A stretch of 64,000 bases of DNA from JBKHBT01 sp046542255 (GTDB lineage: Bacteria; UBP14; UBA6098; JBKHBT01): assembly GCA_046542255.1 (NCBI GenBank), contig JBKHBT010000004.1, positions 18,597 to 82,596 on the forward strand, read 5' to 3'. Below, piece after piece: positions 55,126 to 63,975 of this stretch. The translations under genes were made by a program, and so were the position numbers. The notes under the pieces were generated by a model. It saw nothing but the letters and a program-made list of their open reading frames with translations, was not told the DNA's origin and did no database searches. The stretch's first letter is position 1, and each line of letters opens with the position of its first letter.

Positions 55126-58100
55126 ATGATAAAGAAGTTTGGTTTGATATTAATTATTCTATTTTCCATCTCACTATTTGGACAGGCATGGGATTTTGAT
55201 CTTAGGGTCATAAATGAGAGCGGTGAAGAAGCCGACACCACATGGGAAGTTACACTGGGTACAGATTTTGGTGCAAGCGATGGCTATGATGATGGCATCG
55301 ATGTTCTTCTTCCTGTTGCGCCTCCGGGAGAGCCATTCATATATTTCCCACTGGATGACCCAGATTATCCACTTATGACAATGCTTACAGCCGACATACG
55401 CTCAACCAGCGAAACATCCTTTGAGTGGAAAATTTCAACTGGAAATATTTATTCAGGAAGCAATAGGGCAGAATGGAGCGAGAGAGATTTTCCATTCGAT
55501 GAGACATCCAGTGCTACGATGCAAATAGGCGGAGCATATCCGGGTACAGAGCCTTCATCATGGCAGGATATGTCAAGAACCACCAGCTTCGATTATTCTC
55601 TGGGGGAGGTTATCTGGGTAGTGGTCGAGATGGACCCTTCGATCGATACACAACCGCCCGAAGTTATATCGACATTTCCCTCTGATGGCGTCACTGGAGT
55701 CGATACTATGACGACTACCAGAATCGAACTTATCGACTCAGATTCCGGGCCGGATAGCACTTCGATACAGATTACATACGAAGGCTCGATTATTCCGCAT
55801 ACTGACCTTGTGATCGATAGAATCGCATCTGGCTATGAGATACGATACTTGCCCACAGATGGTTGGCCGGCAGGGGATACAGTCTGCATCGATGTCGATG
55901 CTCAGGATAATGCGACACCGCCAAATGTGATGTCAACATACACATACTGTTTTGAGACAAGCGAACCATTCGACCCATCGAGATATCCGCCATATTTCAC
56001 AGATTTTTCCATTTCGGATGGCGATACTGGAATCGTTGTCTCAGAGGAAATCACATTTAAGATAAGAGATACTCATGAAGGCGTAGATTCCTCGACAATC
56101 GAGATTTTATTTGGCATGTCTCCTTTCGATTTTTACGAGGTCGAATCCACTTCCGGCGGCGATTTCGATTATGAAGTAACCCTATTCCCACCGCCGGGTG
56201 GCTGGACAGTTGGCAATACATATGATGTAGAGGTTTCGGCATGTGATCTCTACAGCCCTGCTAATTGTTCAGATACCACATTTTCTTTCACTGTCGAATC
56301 ATCTGCTTCGATAACGCCATTTGAACTTCCGATGACCTTCTGGACTTCCATGGGTGCAAGCGATACAAGCTATTCAAATATTACAATAAAAACATCGCCA
56401 CTGGCAACAGATGGCTTTGATCCTGGAATCGATGCTGCATGTGCAAGCCCGGGTTTCGCTTCTTTCGGATATTTTCCGCTCGATGATCCTGAAGCTCCGA
56501 TGTATGACAAACTTTCGACTGATGCAAGATTCAATGGCGAAGATATTCAATGGGAAGTCGAGAAAAATAGGCCCGATACATATAATGGCATCCGCTGGAG
56601 TAGCTCTGATATCGAAGATATCATAGTTTCTACAATGGGCCTTCTCAGAATCGGCTATGGCCCGGATGAGATGTCTCTGTTCTGGGTCGATATGAGCGAA
56701 GAAACCGAAATTGAATTTGACCCGGACGATCTTGTCTTTATAAGATTTACAATGGATACCAGTGCTTCTTCCGAACCGATTGTACGGAATATACTGCCCG
56801 AAGACGGCGATTCAAATGTATCTATCGATGAATGCATAAGTTTCGAAGTGATAGATGCCGATGATGGTATCGATTCATTCCACTTATTTCTTGGCATCGA
56901 AGGCGGTTCGATGATCGAGATTGCTCCATCGGATATGGATATAACGGTAATAAGCGGTGGGTATCATGTGGAATATTGTCCTGATGAGCCATTCGAATAT
57001 AGCTCGATTTACAATATTCGAGTAGAAGCTAATGATTTTTCCGATAATGAAACAATTCGTGAATGGTCTTTCTCGACACAGGTATGGTGCCTCGGTACAC
57101 CATTTACTACCATGCTCACGCTCTACGATTTCGACAGCGATACCACAATCGACAATCTATTTTTCGGAATTGGCGAAGCATCGACAGATAGCATCGACCC
57201 TACCGATGTTACACTGCCGCTTCTTCCGCCCGGCGTATCTTTCTATTTCCCATGCGAAGCCACAATGGTCGATGCATTCACAACAGACATGCGCTCGATG
57301 TGCCCGGAAACAACAATCGTTTGGCAGGTACTCGTCAATTTAGGAGGAGGCGATTATCGCTGCGAATGGGATCCATCCGAAATAGTCGGCGAAGGCGACT
57401 GGAAACTTGCTATCGCAAAGAGTCCCGTTTTCGAAGATCGTCCGGTTATAGATTCTTTCACTGCAATGACTGAGATAGACCATATCGATTATGAAGATGG
57501 TGAAAAGCTATGGATTATCTATACCCCAGAGCATCTTTCGACCGAACCGCCGACATACTGCATTTCAGGCAGCGTTGGTTTCTGTGATGATGATGATTTA
57601 ACCACCGAAGCGACTGTGAATATTCTCGAAATAGCATCGGCTATCGTTACCGACCCCGGCGGTGGAGATTTCGAGGTATGCGATCTCGATACAGGCTCAT
57701 ATACTCTGGTTTTCACTGCTGAAAGCTATGAATCTGAGACGCTTATGGTCGAGCTTATCGATGAGGATGTTTCGCTCGAGCCGATCGAGCTTTGGTCGCC
57801 TTCCTGCGAGCCGCTTTCTATTGTCCGTGGAAATGTTAGCTGGGAAGAAGAGCCAGTAGAAAGCATCACTGTTACATTGGGTTGGGCTTTTGAAACCACC
57901 GATGAAGAAGGCTATTATGAATTTGCCGGCATGATTGCAGGCGATTACGAAATTTGCTTCAATAGCTTCCCAGCAGAATGCTATAGCGATACATGCTTTG
58001 ATATATCGATTCCTGAAGGTGGAGATACCATTACAGTCGATTTTGACTACTCGCTCCCGACAATCGACATTACTGGCAACGTGATGCTCGATGGCGAAGC

Positions 58101-59808
58101 CTTTTCTGATGTCGATATTTATTTCTGCGACTCTTCAGAAGCCATCGCTACAACAGACGATATTGGCGAATTCGATGTCACTGGCCTTATGCCTGGAACA
58201 TATTGCATCGAAATATCTCCAGAAGGATATGAAACAATAAGCCGGACAATTTCATCCTGCTCAGATACTTCGATAAGCTTTGAATATTTCACCGATATGG
58301 TTACAGCCATAATAGACATTTCCACCGATTGCGGAATGGATGACAGCATCTTTGTCGAGATTAATGGCGATTTATATTATGGCTCGCATCATGAAATTTC
58401 AGTTTCTGCCGGTGATTCATTATTTATTGAAGCCTATGGCGAGAATCTTACCGCTATCGATACACTTTTCGCTTCGGTTGGAGAAGACATATCAATAGAA
58501 CTGGATCTGTATTGTATCCTTTGCGTAGATCGCTTGATTGCAGAAGGCGTATCTTTGACAAGGCCGCTTATTGATGAAACGATCGCCAATACCTTGAGCT
58601 GGGATGCACCTTCGACAGAGCTTGAAATAATTGGTTATATCATAAATCGAGATGGCGAAGCAATAGATACGATTTCTGGCACGGAATATATAGATGTAGA
58701 TATCGAGAGCGATTTGGAATACGAGTATTCGCTGGATATTCTCTATGAAGATGGCTATGCAAGATATGATTGTGTTTTAGAGACTGCTATGTCGGTCGTA
58801 GCACCTGACCCTAATAGGATACTTATTATTGATTATGACGATGGTGCCGAGATTTTCGATGGCACAGGCTGTGCCGAGAAAATGGCAGATCTTCTCGATG
58901 ACCCAATATTAGATTATTCCGATGGCTATACCATGACAGCCGAAAACCCGGATGATATCGATGGCTATTACTTAACGGATTATGATTTCGTTATTCTCGA
59001 GCTTGGCATTTCCGATGCTATCAATGAATATGTCGCAGATCCGATATTGGTAGATCTTATCGGCTGGCTATCCTATGAAGAAAGCGGTATTTTGGTGGAA
59101 GGCCCCGATTTTGGCGAATTCTATGCAGATGATCCGGGCGTTCATCAGAACTTCTTCAATCTCTTCGGCATTTCTATAGAAGCTGGCCACTATGGCAATG
59201 ATGAAACAACCGGCAATGTTAGCCATATCAATTCTACTATCGATGTATTCGGACGTGAATTCGATGGCGAGTATGACAATCACAGCCTTGCCGACCGTTC
59301 CAATGACGACTATATATTAGACGATGCCGAAACTGCCATTATAGACCAGGATACATTGATAAGAATGACAAGAAAAAATGTGGATGATATGAGCTATCGA
59401 TATGCATCATCTATCTATCTCAATGCGATTTCTGATGGCGAGACCGATGATATCGTTCTCAAGATTATCACTGGCATTCTAAATGATGTCGGTATCGAAG
59501 TAGGCTATGAAGATGTCATCGTAGAAAATACAGATATTCCGCAGAGCATCGATATTATGACAATTAGCCCAAATCCGTTTAATGCCGAAGCAAGAATCTC
59601 CTATACGCTCCAGAATCCAGCCGATATTTCAATCGATATATTCGACCTTATGGGTAATAGGATTTCGTCTGTGGCCAATTCAGTACAAAATGCGGGTAAT
59701 CACAGCATAAACTGGAATGCTACCGAGCATAAATCTGGAATATACTATGTAAAAATCCAAATCGATGGACAGATTGCCGATATCGACAGGATGTTTTTGA
59801 TTAAATAG
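55126..59808 (+). CDS. Giant modular exported protein, paralogue 3 of 3
   Basis: 1560 residues with the shared plan. Signal peptide (FGLILIILFSISLFG) before QAWDFDL. Module A to about 393, B from about 394 (FELPMTFWTSMGASD), C from 653 (TTIDNLFFGIGEAST). Carboxypeptidase-regulatory-like repeats start at 810 (CISGSVGFCDDDDLT). The alpha/beta domain from 1226 begins ILIIDYDDGAEIFDG and contains ILVEGPDFGEFY. The sorting domain at about 1475 starts SPNPFNAEARISYTL, with Ala for the second Pro of PNPFNP. GGAGGG precedes the ATG. It ends the tandem array and converges with the minus-strand genes beyond. Confidence 0.8.
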   Translation: MIKKFGLILIILFSISLFGQAWDFDLRVINESGEEADTTWEVTLGTDFGASDGYDDGIDVLLPVAPPGEPFIYFPLDDPDYPLMTMLTADIRSTSETSFEWKISTGNIYSGSNRAEWSERDFPFDETSSATMQIGGAYPGTEPSSWQDMSRTTSFDYSLGEVIWVVVEMDPSIDTQPPEVISTFPSDGVTGVDTMTTTRIELIDSDSGPDSTSIQITYEGSIIPHTDLVIDRIASGYEIRYLPTDGWPAGDTVCIDVDAQDNATPPNVMSTYTYCFETSEPFDPSRYPPYFTDFSISDGDTGIVVSEEITFKIRDTHEGVDSSTIEILFGMSPFDFYEVESTSGGDFDYEVTLFPPPGGWTVGNTYDVEVSACDLYSPANCSDTTFSFTVESSASITPFELPMTFWTSMGASDTSYSNITIKTSPLATDGFDPGIDAACASPGFASFGYFPLDDPEAPMYDKLSTDARFNGEDIQWEVEKNRPDTYNGIRWSSSDIEDIIVSTMGLLRIGYGPDEMSLFWVDMSEETEIEFDPDDLVFIRFTMDTSASSEPIVRNILPEDGDSNVSIDECISFEVIDADDGIDSFHLFLGIEGGSMIEIAPSDMDITVISGGYHVEYCPDEPFEYSSIYNIRVEANDFSDNETIREWSFSTQVWCLGTPFTTMLTLYDFDSDTTIDNLFFGIGEASTDSIDPTDVTLPLLPPGVSFYFPCEATMVDAFTTDMRSMCPETTIVWQVLVNLGGGDYRCEWDPSEIVGEGDWKLAIAKSPVFEDRPVIDSFTAMTEIDHIDYEDGEKLWIIYTPEHLSTEPPTYCISGSVGFCDDDDLTTEATVNILEIASAIVTDPGGGDFEVCDLDTGSYTLVFTAESYESETLMVELIDEDVSLEPIELWSPSCEPLSIVRGNVSWEEEPVESITVTLGWAFETTDEEGYYEFAGMIAGDYEICFNSFPAECYSDTCFDISIPEGGDTITVDFDYSLPTIDITGNVMLDGEAFSDVDIYFCDSSEAIATTDDIGEFDVTGLMPGTYCIEISPEGYETISRTISSCSDTSISFEYFTDMVTAIIDISTDCGMDDSIFVEINGDLYYGSHHEISVSAGDSLFIEAYGENLTAIDTLFASVGEDISIELDLYCILCVDRLIAEGVSLTRPLIDETIANTLSWDAPSTELEIIGYIINRDGEAIDTISGTEYIDVDIESDLEYEYSLDILYEDGYARYDCVLETAMSVVAPDPNRILIIDYDDGAEIFDGTGCAEKMADLLDDPILDYSDGYTMTAENPDDIDGYYLTDYDFVILELGISDAINEYVADPILVDLIGWLSYEESGILVEGPDFGEFYADDPGVHQNFFNLFGISIEAGHYGNDETTGNVSHINSTIDVFGREFDGEYDNHSLADRSNDDYILDDAETAIIDQDTLIRMTRKNVDDMSYRYASSIYLNAISDGETDDIVLKIITGILNDVGIEVGYEDVIVENTDIPQSIDIMTISPNPFNAEARISYTLQNPADISIDIFDLMGNRISSVANSVQNAGNHSINWNATEHKSGIYYVKIQIDGQIADIDRMFLIK

Positions 59809-59834
59809 GCAAGTTTAAAATATTCAGTTGGAAT

Positions 59835-59861
59835 AAAGCTCCTGCTTCGGTGGGAGCTTTT
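59835..59861. terminator. Bidirectional terminator with UUCG tetraloop
   Basis: AAAGCTCCTGC and GTGGGAGCTTT form an 11-bp stem (two G-U pairs) closed by a TTCG tetraloop. T follows on the plus strand and a short T stretch on the minus strand. It separates the convergent genes ending at 59808 and 59869. Confidence 0.85.
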
Positions 59862-59868
59862 ATATTAT

Positions 59869-61200
59869 TCAAAAATCCGAGATGTCATCATCTGTAAAGA
59901 AAGTCTTGTAAGCAAAGACGATCAATGAATTAAGAATCAGAAATGAAATAGCAAATCCGAGCAGGCCGAAAAGCCCGATTCCTCCAAAGAGCATAAAGAA
60001 AAAGCCGATTACCACACCGCATGTTACTCCTATCCAATTATTACGGTAGGACCAGATATTGCCATCGTCACCACCGGCAAAGAATAGCCCTTCTATAACC
60101 GAGAAAAGTGCGCCTAAAAATGCGCCCATAACAGTCCACATGATAAATTGTATCAATATGGCCATAAAATATGTCAATTCGGGATTAACAGACAGTGCTG
60201 CGCCGATTGCCAAACGACAGGAAAGCATCGACCATAAAATCATAATAACAGAATGTGCGATACCACCGAGCACACCAGCTAAAATTGCCTTTAACATTTT
60301 ATTGAATGTCCAGCCTTCATCGTCATCTTTTAGGCCGAATGCTGCGCCGCCAGTGTCATTTATTTCTCGAGAGCCGAAATGCATTTTTAGCTCCGGGATA
60401 TTTTTTGCCGGCTGGTATAATGAACCAGCTTTTGCAACATTATCATCAGGATGCAATAAACCCTGCTCCGCCCATTTTTCCAGCTCTTCGATTCGAAGTG
60501 GGCCGAAAACCTCATCGCCACTTTTGGTGAAATACCTTGGACGGCCATCTTCTGGTGGTGCTATCTGAGGGGCAATATTCGATGATTCTGGATTTAATGA
60601 CTCGCGTCTTTGTGAATCTAAATTTGATTGTTTTATGCTTTTTGTGGTGGATGAAGTTTTTTGGGATAAATTCTCAGAAGATTTATTCTCTGGGAATTCT
60701 GTATCATTCGAATCATCCAGAATACCTCTGCGGCCCTTCAATTGTCCGGGTCTCTGAGGGAAATTACTCCCATCTCCACGATTCAGGACAGCATCCAAAT
60801 CCGGGCTATTGGGTTCGGGTTCATTATCTTCTATGCCAGTCAGCTTGGGGTAGCTTGTAACAGTAACCGTACCGCAATTTTTGCATGTCAGTTTGAATTC
60901 ACCGCTTCTGGGTACTTTTGTGGCGGGAAGTTTATAGGAAGTCGAGCACTTAGGACATGTGAAATTTAATATTTGGGGCTGAGCACCTTGTTTCCCAGTA
61001 CTTTCTTGCTCTTTTTGCTGAACTTCTTTACGTGCCGGTGATTTAGGTTTGGAGGTTTCTGTCTTTATTTTGCGCCTTATCATCGGATTCTGAAGGCTGG
61101 TGTCCAGCTTCTTCTTACAATAAGGACACTCAACATCCTTCTCGATTTGATCGACAGAAATATCGACTTCTCGCAAGCAATTTTGGCACAAAATTCTCAT
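59869..61200 (-). CDS. Zinc-ribbon, GYF-like and multi-pass membrane protein of unknown function
   Basis: 443 residues. Two zinc ribbons: Cys5/Cys8 with Cys25/Cys28, and Cys82/Cys85 with Cys106/Cys109, the latter like the MJ0042-type ribbons found in many bacterial membrane proteins. A Pro/Ser-rich linker (115-215) follows, then a GYF_2-like domain (222-270: GDEVFGPLRIEELEKWAEQG). Four to five transmembrane helices occupy about 310-435. The order fits a cytosolic sensor or adaptor attached to a membrane domain. I do not know the function. It lies next to envelope glycosyl/acyltransferases. Confidence 0.75.
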   Translation of the reverse strand: MRILCQNCLREVDISVDQIEKDVECPYCKKKLDTSLQNPMIRRKIKTETSKPKSPARKEVQQKEQESTGKQGAQPQILNFTCPKCSTSYKLPATKVPRSGEFKLTCKNCGTVTVTSYPKLTGIEDNEPEPNSPDLDAVLNRGDGSNFPQRPGQLKGRRGILDDSNDTEFPENKSSENLSQKTSSTTKSIKQSNLDSQRRESLNPESSNIAPQIAPPEDGRPRYFTKSGDEVFGPLRIEELEKWAEQGLLHPDDNVAKAGSLYQPAKNIPELKMHFGSREINDTGGAAFGLKDDDEGWTFNKMLKAILAGVLGGIAHSVIMILWSMLSCRLAIGAALSVNPELTYFMAILIQFIMWTVMGAFLGALFSVIEGLFFAGGDDGNIWSYRNNWIGVTCGVVIGFFFMLFGGIGLFGLLGFAISFLILNSLIVFAYKTFFTDDDISDF

Positions 61201-61240
61201 ACAATAAAAGTTCTATAAAATTTAGGTTTTGTCAAGCAAT

Positions 61241-62563
61241 TTAATCAAAAGGGTTATAGTCTATAATATGTGCATCTTCCGATAGATTATTGCTTTCTTC
61301 TATCGCTATTGTCTTAATTCTGTTATCGGTAAGTAACGGGCCGAGTTTATCTATGCCATTTCGAAATGCATATGCGCCATCGATATTGTCGATTGGTTCT
61401 AAGATATAGACTGTATCGGCTCCAGCTTCTTCCATATCTCTAACCATTTCTGCAATGTGTTCCACATACTGGCCGCTTTGTGCCCATTTGAGCTGCGAAT
61501 TCAAAGTAAATAGAATTAATGCTACCGGTATAATTATCTTGAGATATTTTTTACCCTCTATCGCAATAATCAAAATCAGGATGAAAAAGATAGATGGAAG
61601 ATAGAGGAATCGCTCGCCACTGCCACCCAAAAGCCCAAAAGGCAAAAATGAAACAAACATAGCGATAAAAAATTTCCGGCTACAACGTTTATTGATATAA
61701 ATAATCACATAAAGTGCAAAAACCGCCATCATCGATACAATTATCCATGGGAATTGGATTATGAATTTACCAATGCCCTGCTGCTGAAGCGCTTGCTGTA
61801 TATCGAAGAAATTAAATGGTAATACCATCGCAGAAAGCATATACGCATAGTTTTTAATAATATTTAATCCAAAAGCCAAGCTATAGCTTTCATTGGCAGA
61901 TGTAGTTATACCGCGAAAACGAAGAGCCATATAAGCGATAAAAATTACAATATAAGGAAGATAGGATAGAGCCATTTTGCGTGGTTTTGTATGCTTTTTA
62001 TCATATATATCGAAAACGGCAGCGATTCCTATGAAAATTGCGCCGCTCTCTTTGCCAAGCAAAGCCAGAGCAAAAGATAGCCCGGCGAAAAGTAATTTGC
62101 CCTTTTGATGAAGCAATAATGCCAGAAGGATAAATAGGCTGGCCATTACATCGCTGGCTGAATACCAAACAACCGCCTCTACATGAGCAAAGTGAAGCAA
62201 AAATAAAATGCCAGCAAGCTCGGCATATTCCGATAGAATCTTGCTATTTCGGCAAAAAAGGAAAACCATAAATGCACTCAGGGCATGCAGAATTATCTTA
62301 AATAGCGAAATCGGAAAGGGTTTCATGCCAAAGAAATCAAAATTTAGCTTGAATACACTATGAAGTAATGGCCGATAAAATTTAGCATCGAAATTGGTGA
62401 AGATTTCGGAATAGGACATCTTCTCGACACTGCTTATTATATTAAAATCATCCGAGAGGAAATAATGCCCGAACGCTGGCAAATATACAATAAATGAGAT
62501 GACTATAAAAAGCAATAGTATCTCGAACCAGCCGGTATGGTTTTCGCTTTTATTCTTTGTCAT
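61241..62563 (-). CDS. Membrane glycosyltransferase-like protein (GT39/ArnT-like fold)
   Basis: 440 residues with about ten hydrophobic segments. An early loop contains FLSDDFNII with Asp38-Asp39, like the catalytic acidic pair after the first helix in GT-C enzymes, and KFYRPLLHSVFKLNFDFFG follows. The C-terminal part (about 355-440) is soluble. GT-C enzymes move sugars from polyprenyl-phosphate carriers onto proteins or lipids at the outer face of the inner membrane. Substrate unknown. Its start lies 14 bases inside the preceding gene, so the two are coupled. Confidence 0.75.
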   Translation of the reverse strand: MTKNKSENHTGWFEILLLFIVISFIVYLPAFGHYFLSDDFNIISSVEKMSYSEIFTNFDAKFYRPLLHSVFKLNFDFFGMKPFPISLFKIILHALSAFMVFLFCRNSKILSEYAELAGILFLLHFAHVEAVVWYSASDVMASLFILLALLLHQKGKLLFAGLSFALALLGKESGAIFIGIAAVFDIYDKKHTKPRKMALSYLPYIVIFIAYMALRFRGITTSANESYSLAFGLNIIKNYAYMLSAMVLPFNFFDIQQALQQQGIGKFIIQFPWIIVSMMAVFALYVIIYINKRCSRKFFIAMFVSFLPFGLLGGSGERFLYLPSIFFILILIIAIEGKKYLKIIIPVALILFTLNSQLKWAQSGQYVEHIAEMVRDMEEAGADTVYILEPIDNIDGAYAFRNGIDKLGPLLTDNRIKTIAIEESNNLSEDAHIIDYNPFD

Positions 62564-63716
62564 CGAATCTCAGGTCTGGTAATTCTATTTCTTCGAGATG
62601 GTATTGATATATTCGGTATGTTTTGTATTTTTGAGCATTTACTCTATCAGCCATCTTGATCATCATATCATTACTTTCTCGAATCCATGAAATCTCGGCC
62701 GCATAGTAGCCTTTAGCAACTCCATTTTTGAATGTATGATAATAAAATGCCAGGTCTATTCCGCGTTTTCGATACTTCTCCAGGACTCCCATGATAAGCA
62801 CTCGAATGCGATTTGTTTTTCGCCTATGATATAAGAATTTGAAAATCCCAAATGGCAGGAGTTTGCCATTCATCTTGATAAGTGCCTGATTTATGTCTGG
62901 CAAAGCAAGCGAGAAACCGACTGGTTCGCCATCCACTTCGGCTATAAGTATCAAATCCGGTTCGGCGATTTTTTTCAGTCCGGCTGCAAATGCCTGAAGT
63001 TCCTTAAGTTCGATGGGTACGAAGGCATAATTATCCTTGAGAACCTCATTGTAAAGCCTATGAATAATCACCAATTCATTATCGAGGTCATCCATTCGAA
63101 TAGGCCTTATCGTGAATCGGCCGCGCTTCTCCAGCTTGGGGACAAGTTTCTCCAGCTTCTCTGGAACCTCGGGATTGTCGATATAAAATGCATATAGGTC
63201 AGTGGCCTTTTGGAAACCATAGCCTTCGAGAAGCTTGGCATAATAGGGCGGATTATAGGGCATCATGATTACTGGTGGGCGATTGAAGCCATCTATCAAA
63301 AGCCCGGGGACATCATTAATAGAAGGATTCAATGGCCCGATTACTCTTTCCATGCCATTTGCTTTGAGATATTCGGTGGCATGGCCCAATAGAGCATTTG
63401 CAATATCGGGATGATGCTCGGTTTCAAAAAATCCAAAATAGCCTGTCTTATCATCATGGTATTTAATATAGTTATGGTCTATGATAGCAGCGATTCTTCC
63501 GATTGGTTTTGGCAGCCTTTTCTTTTTGTCATAGGCGATAAATAGCTTTCTTTCTGCATTTTGCCAGAAATGATTGCGATCTTCGCGAAGCGTTTGATAT
63601 TGATCATATAATAGCGGCGGCACGAAATTATCATCCAAACGATAATGATCATAGGGAAAGCGAATAAATTCGCCAAATTTTCTATCCGAATCGACTTCGA
63701 CTATTTTTACTTCCAT
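62550..63716 (-). CDS. GNAT-like acyltransferase (YghO-like)
   Basis: 388 residues. N-terminal half has the segment FIRFPYDHYRLDDNFVPPL and RIAAIIDHNYIKYHDDKTGYFGFFE (in outline), IGPLNPSINDVPGLLIDGF and MMPYNPPYYAKLLEGYGF, characteristic of a family of large GNAT-related proteins that includes E. coli YghO. The C-terminal half is a second GNAT-like domain (LILIAEVDGEPVGFSLALPD). Substrate unknown; some relatives are annotated as N-acetyltransferases. AGAAAGG lies about ten bases before the start. Confidence 0.8.
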   Translation of the reverse strand: MEVKIVEVDSDRKFGEFIRFPYDHYRLDDNFVPPLLYDQYQTLREDRNHFWQNAERKLFIAYDKKKRLPKPIGRIAAIIDHNYIKYHDDKTGYFGFFETEHHPDIANALLGHATEYLKANGMERVIGPLNPSINDVPGLLIDGFNRPPVIMMPYNPPYYAKLLEGYGFQKATDLYAFYIDNPEVPEKLEKLVPKLEKRGRFTIRPIRMDDLDNELVIIHRLYNEVLKDNYAFVPIELKELQAFAAGLKKIAEPDLILIAEVDGEPVGFSLALPDINQALIKMNGKLLPFGIFKFLYHRRKTNRIRVLIMGVLEKYRKRGIDLAFYYHTFKNGVAKGYYAAEISWIRESNDMMIKMADRVNAQKYKTYRIYQYHLEEIELPDLRFDDKE

Positions 63717-63757
63717 AAGAAAAGCCTTTCTGTTCTAAAACCCTGTATATAAATACG

Positions 63758-63785
63758 AATATAATACATTTAGCAAGGCTGACAA
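63758..63785 (-). promoter_or_regulatory. Candidate promoter of the GNAT-glycosyltransferase pair
   Basis: Read on the minus strand: TTGTCA and TATATT separated by 16 bases, about 40 bases upstream of the ATG at 63716. The rest of the gap to 63862 shows no gene; a TTGACA on the plus strand at 63803 has no matching -10. Confidence 0.45.
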
Positions 63786-63862
63786 AGTTATATATGCTAG
63801 GTTTGACATTGTAGAACCTGCGGCTAATTAATCAAATGACCAGTCATATCGTGGACTCCATT

Positions 63863-63975
63863 CTCTTTTAAAGCCATATATATAACACATTTATAATACT
63901 TAATATATATACCCAAAAGGCTTTACTGATGTTTTAGCCTGAAAAGTATGACAATGCGGAACAGCGCATTGTCTG
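63863..63975 (-). repeat. Dispersed hairpin repeat, copy 2 (inverted)
   Basis: The reverse complement of this segment matches 17258-17367 over about 110 bases, with few substitutions and a small insertion in the TA-rich centre. The 9-bp hairpin (63950-63973) is fully conserved although its loop differs in sequence. The copy lies upstream of the leftward genes; what follows beyond base 64000 is not visible. Confidence 0.85.

Noticed and set aside
60059..60568. A 169-residue plus-strand open frame
   Set aside because: It is the mirror of the zinc-ribbon/GYF/membrane protein, rich in Ser/Pro/Ala from the antisense of Gly/Ala/Leu codons, with no start signal.
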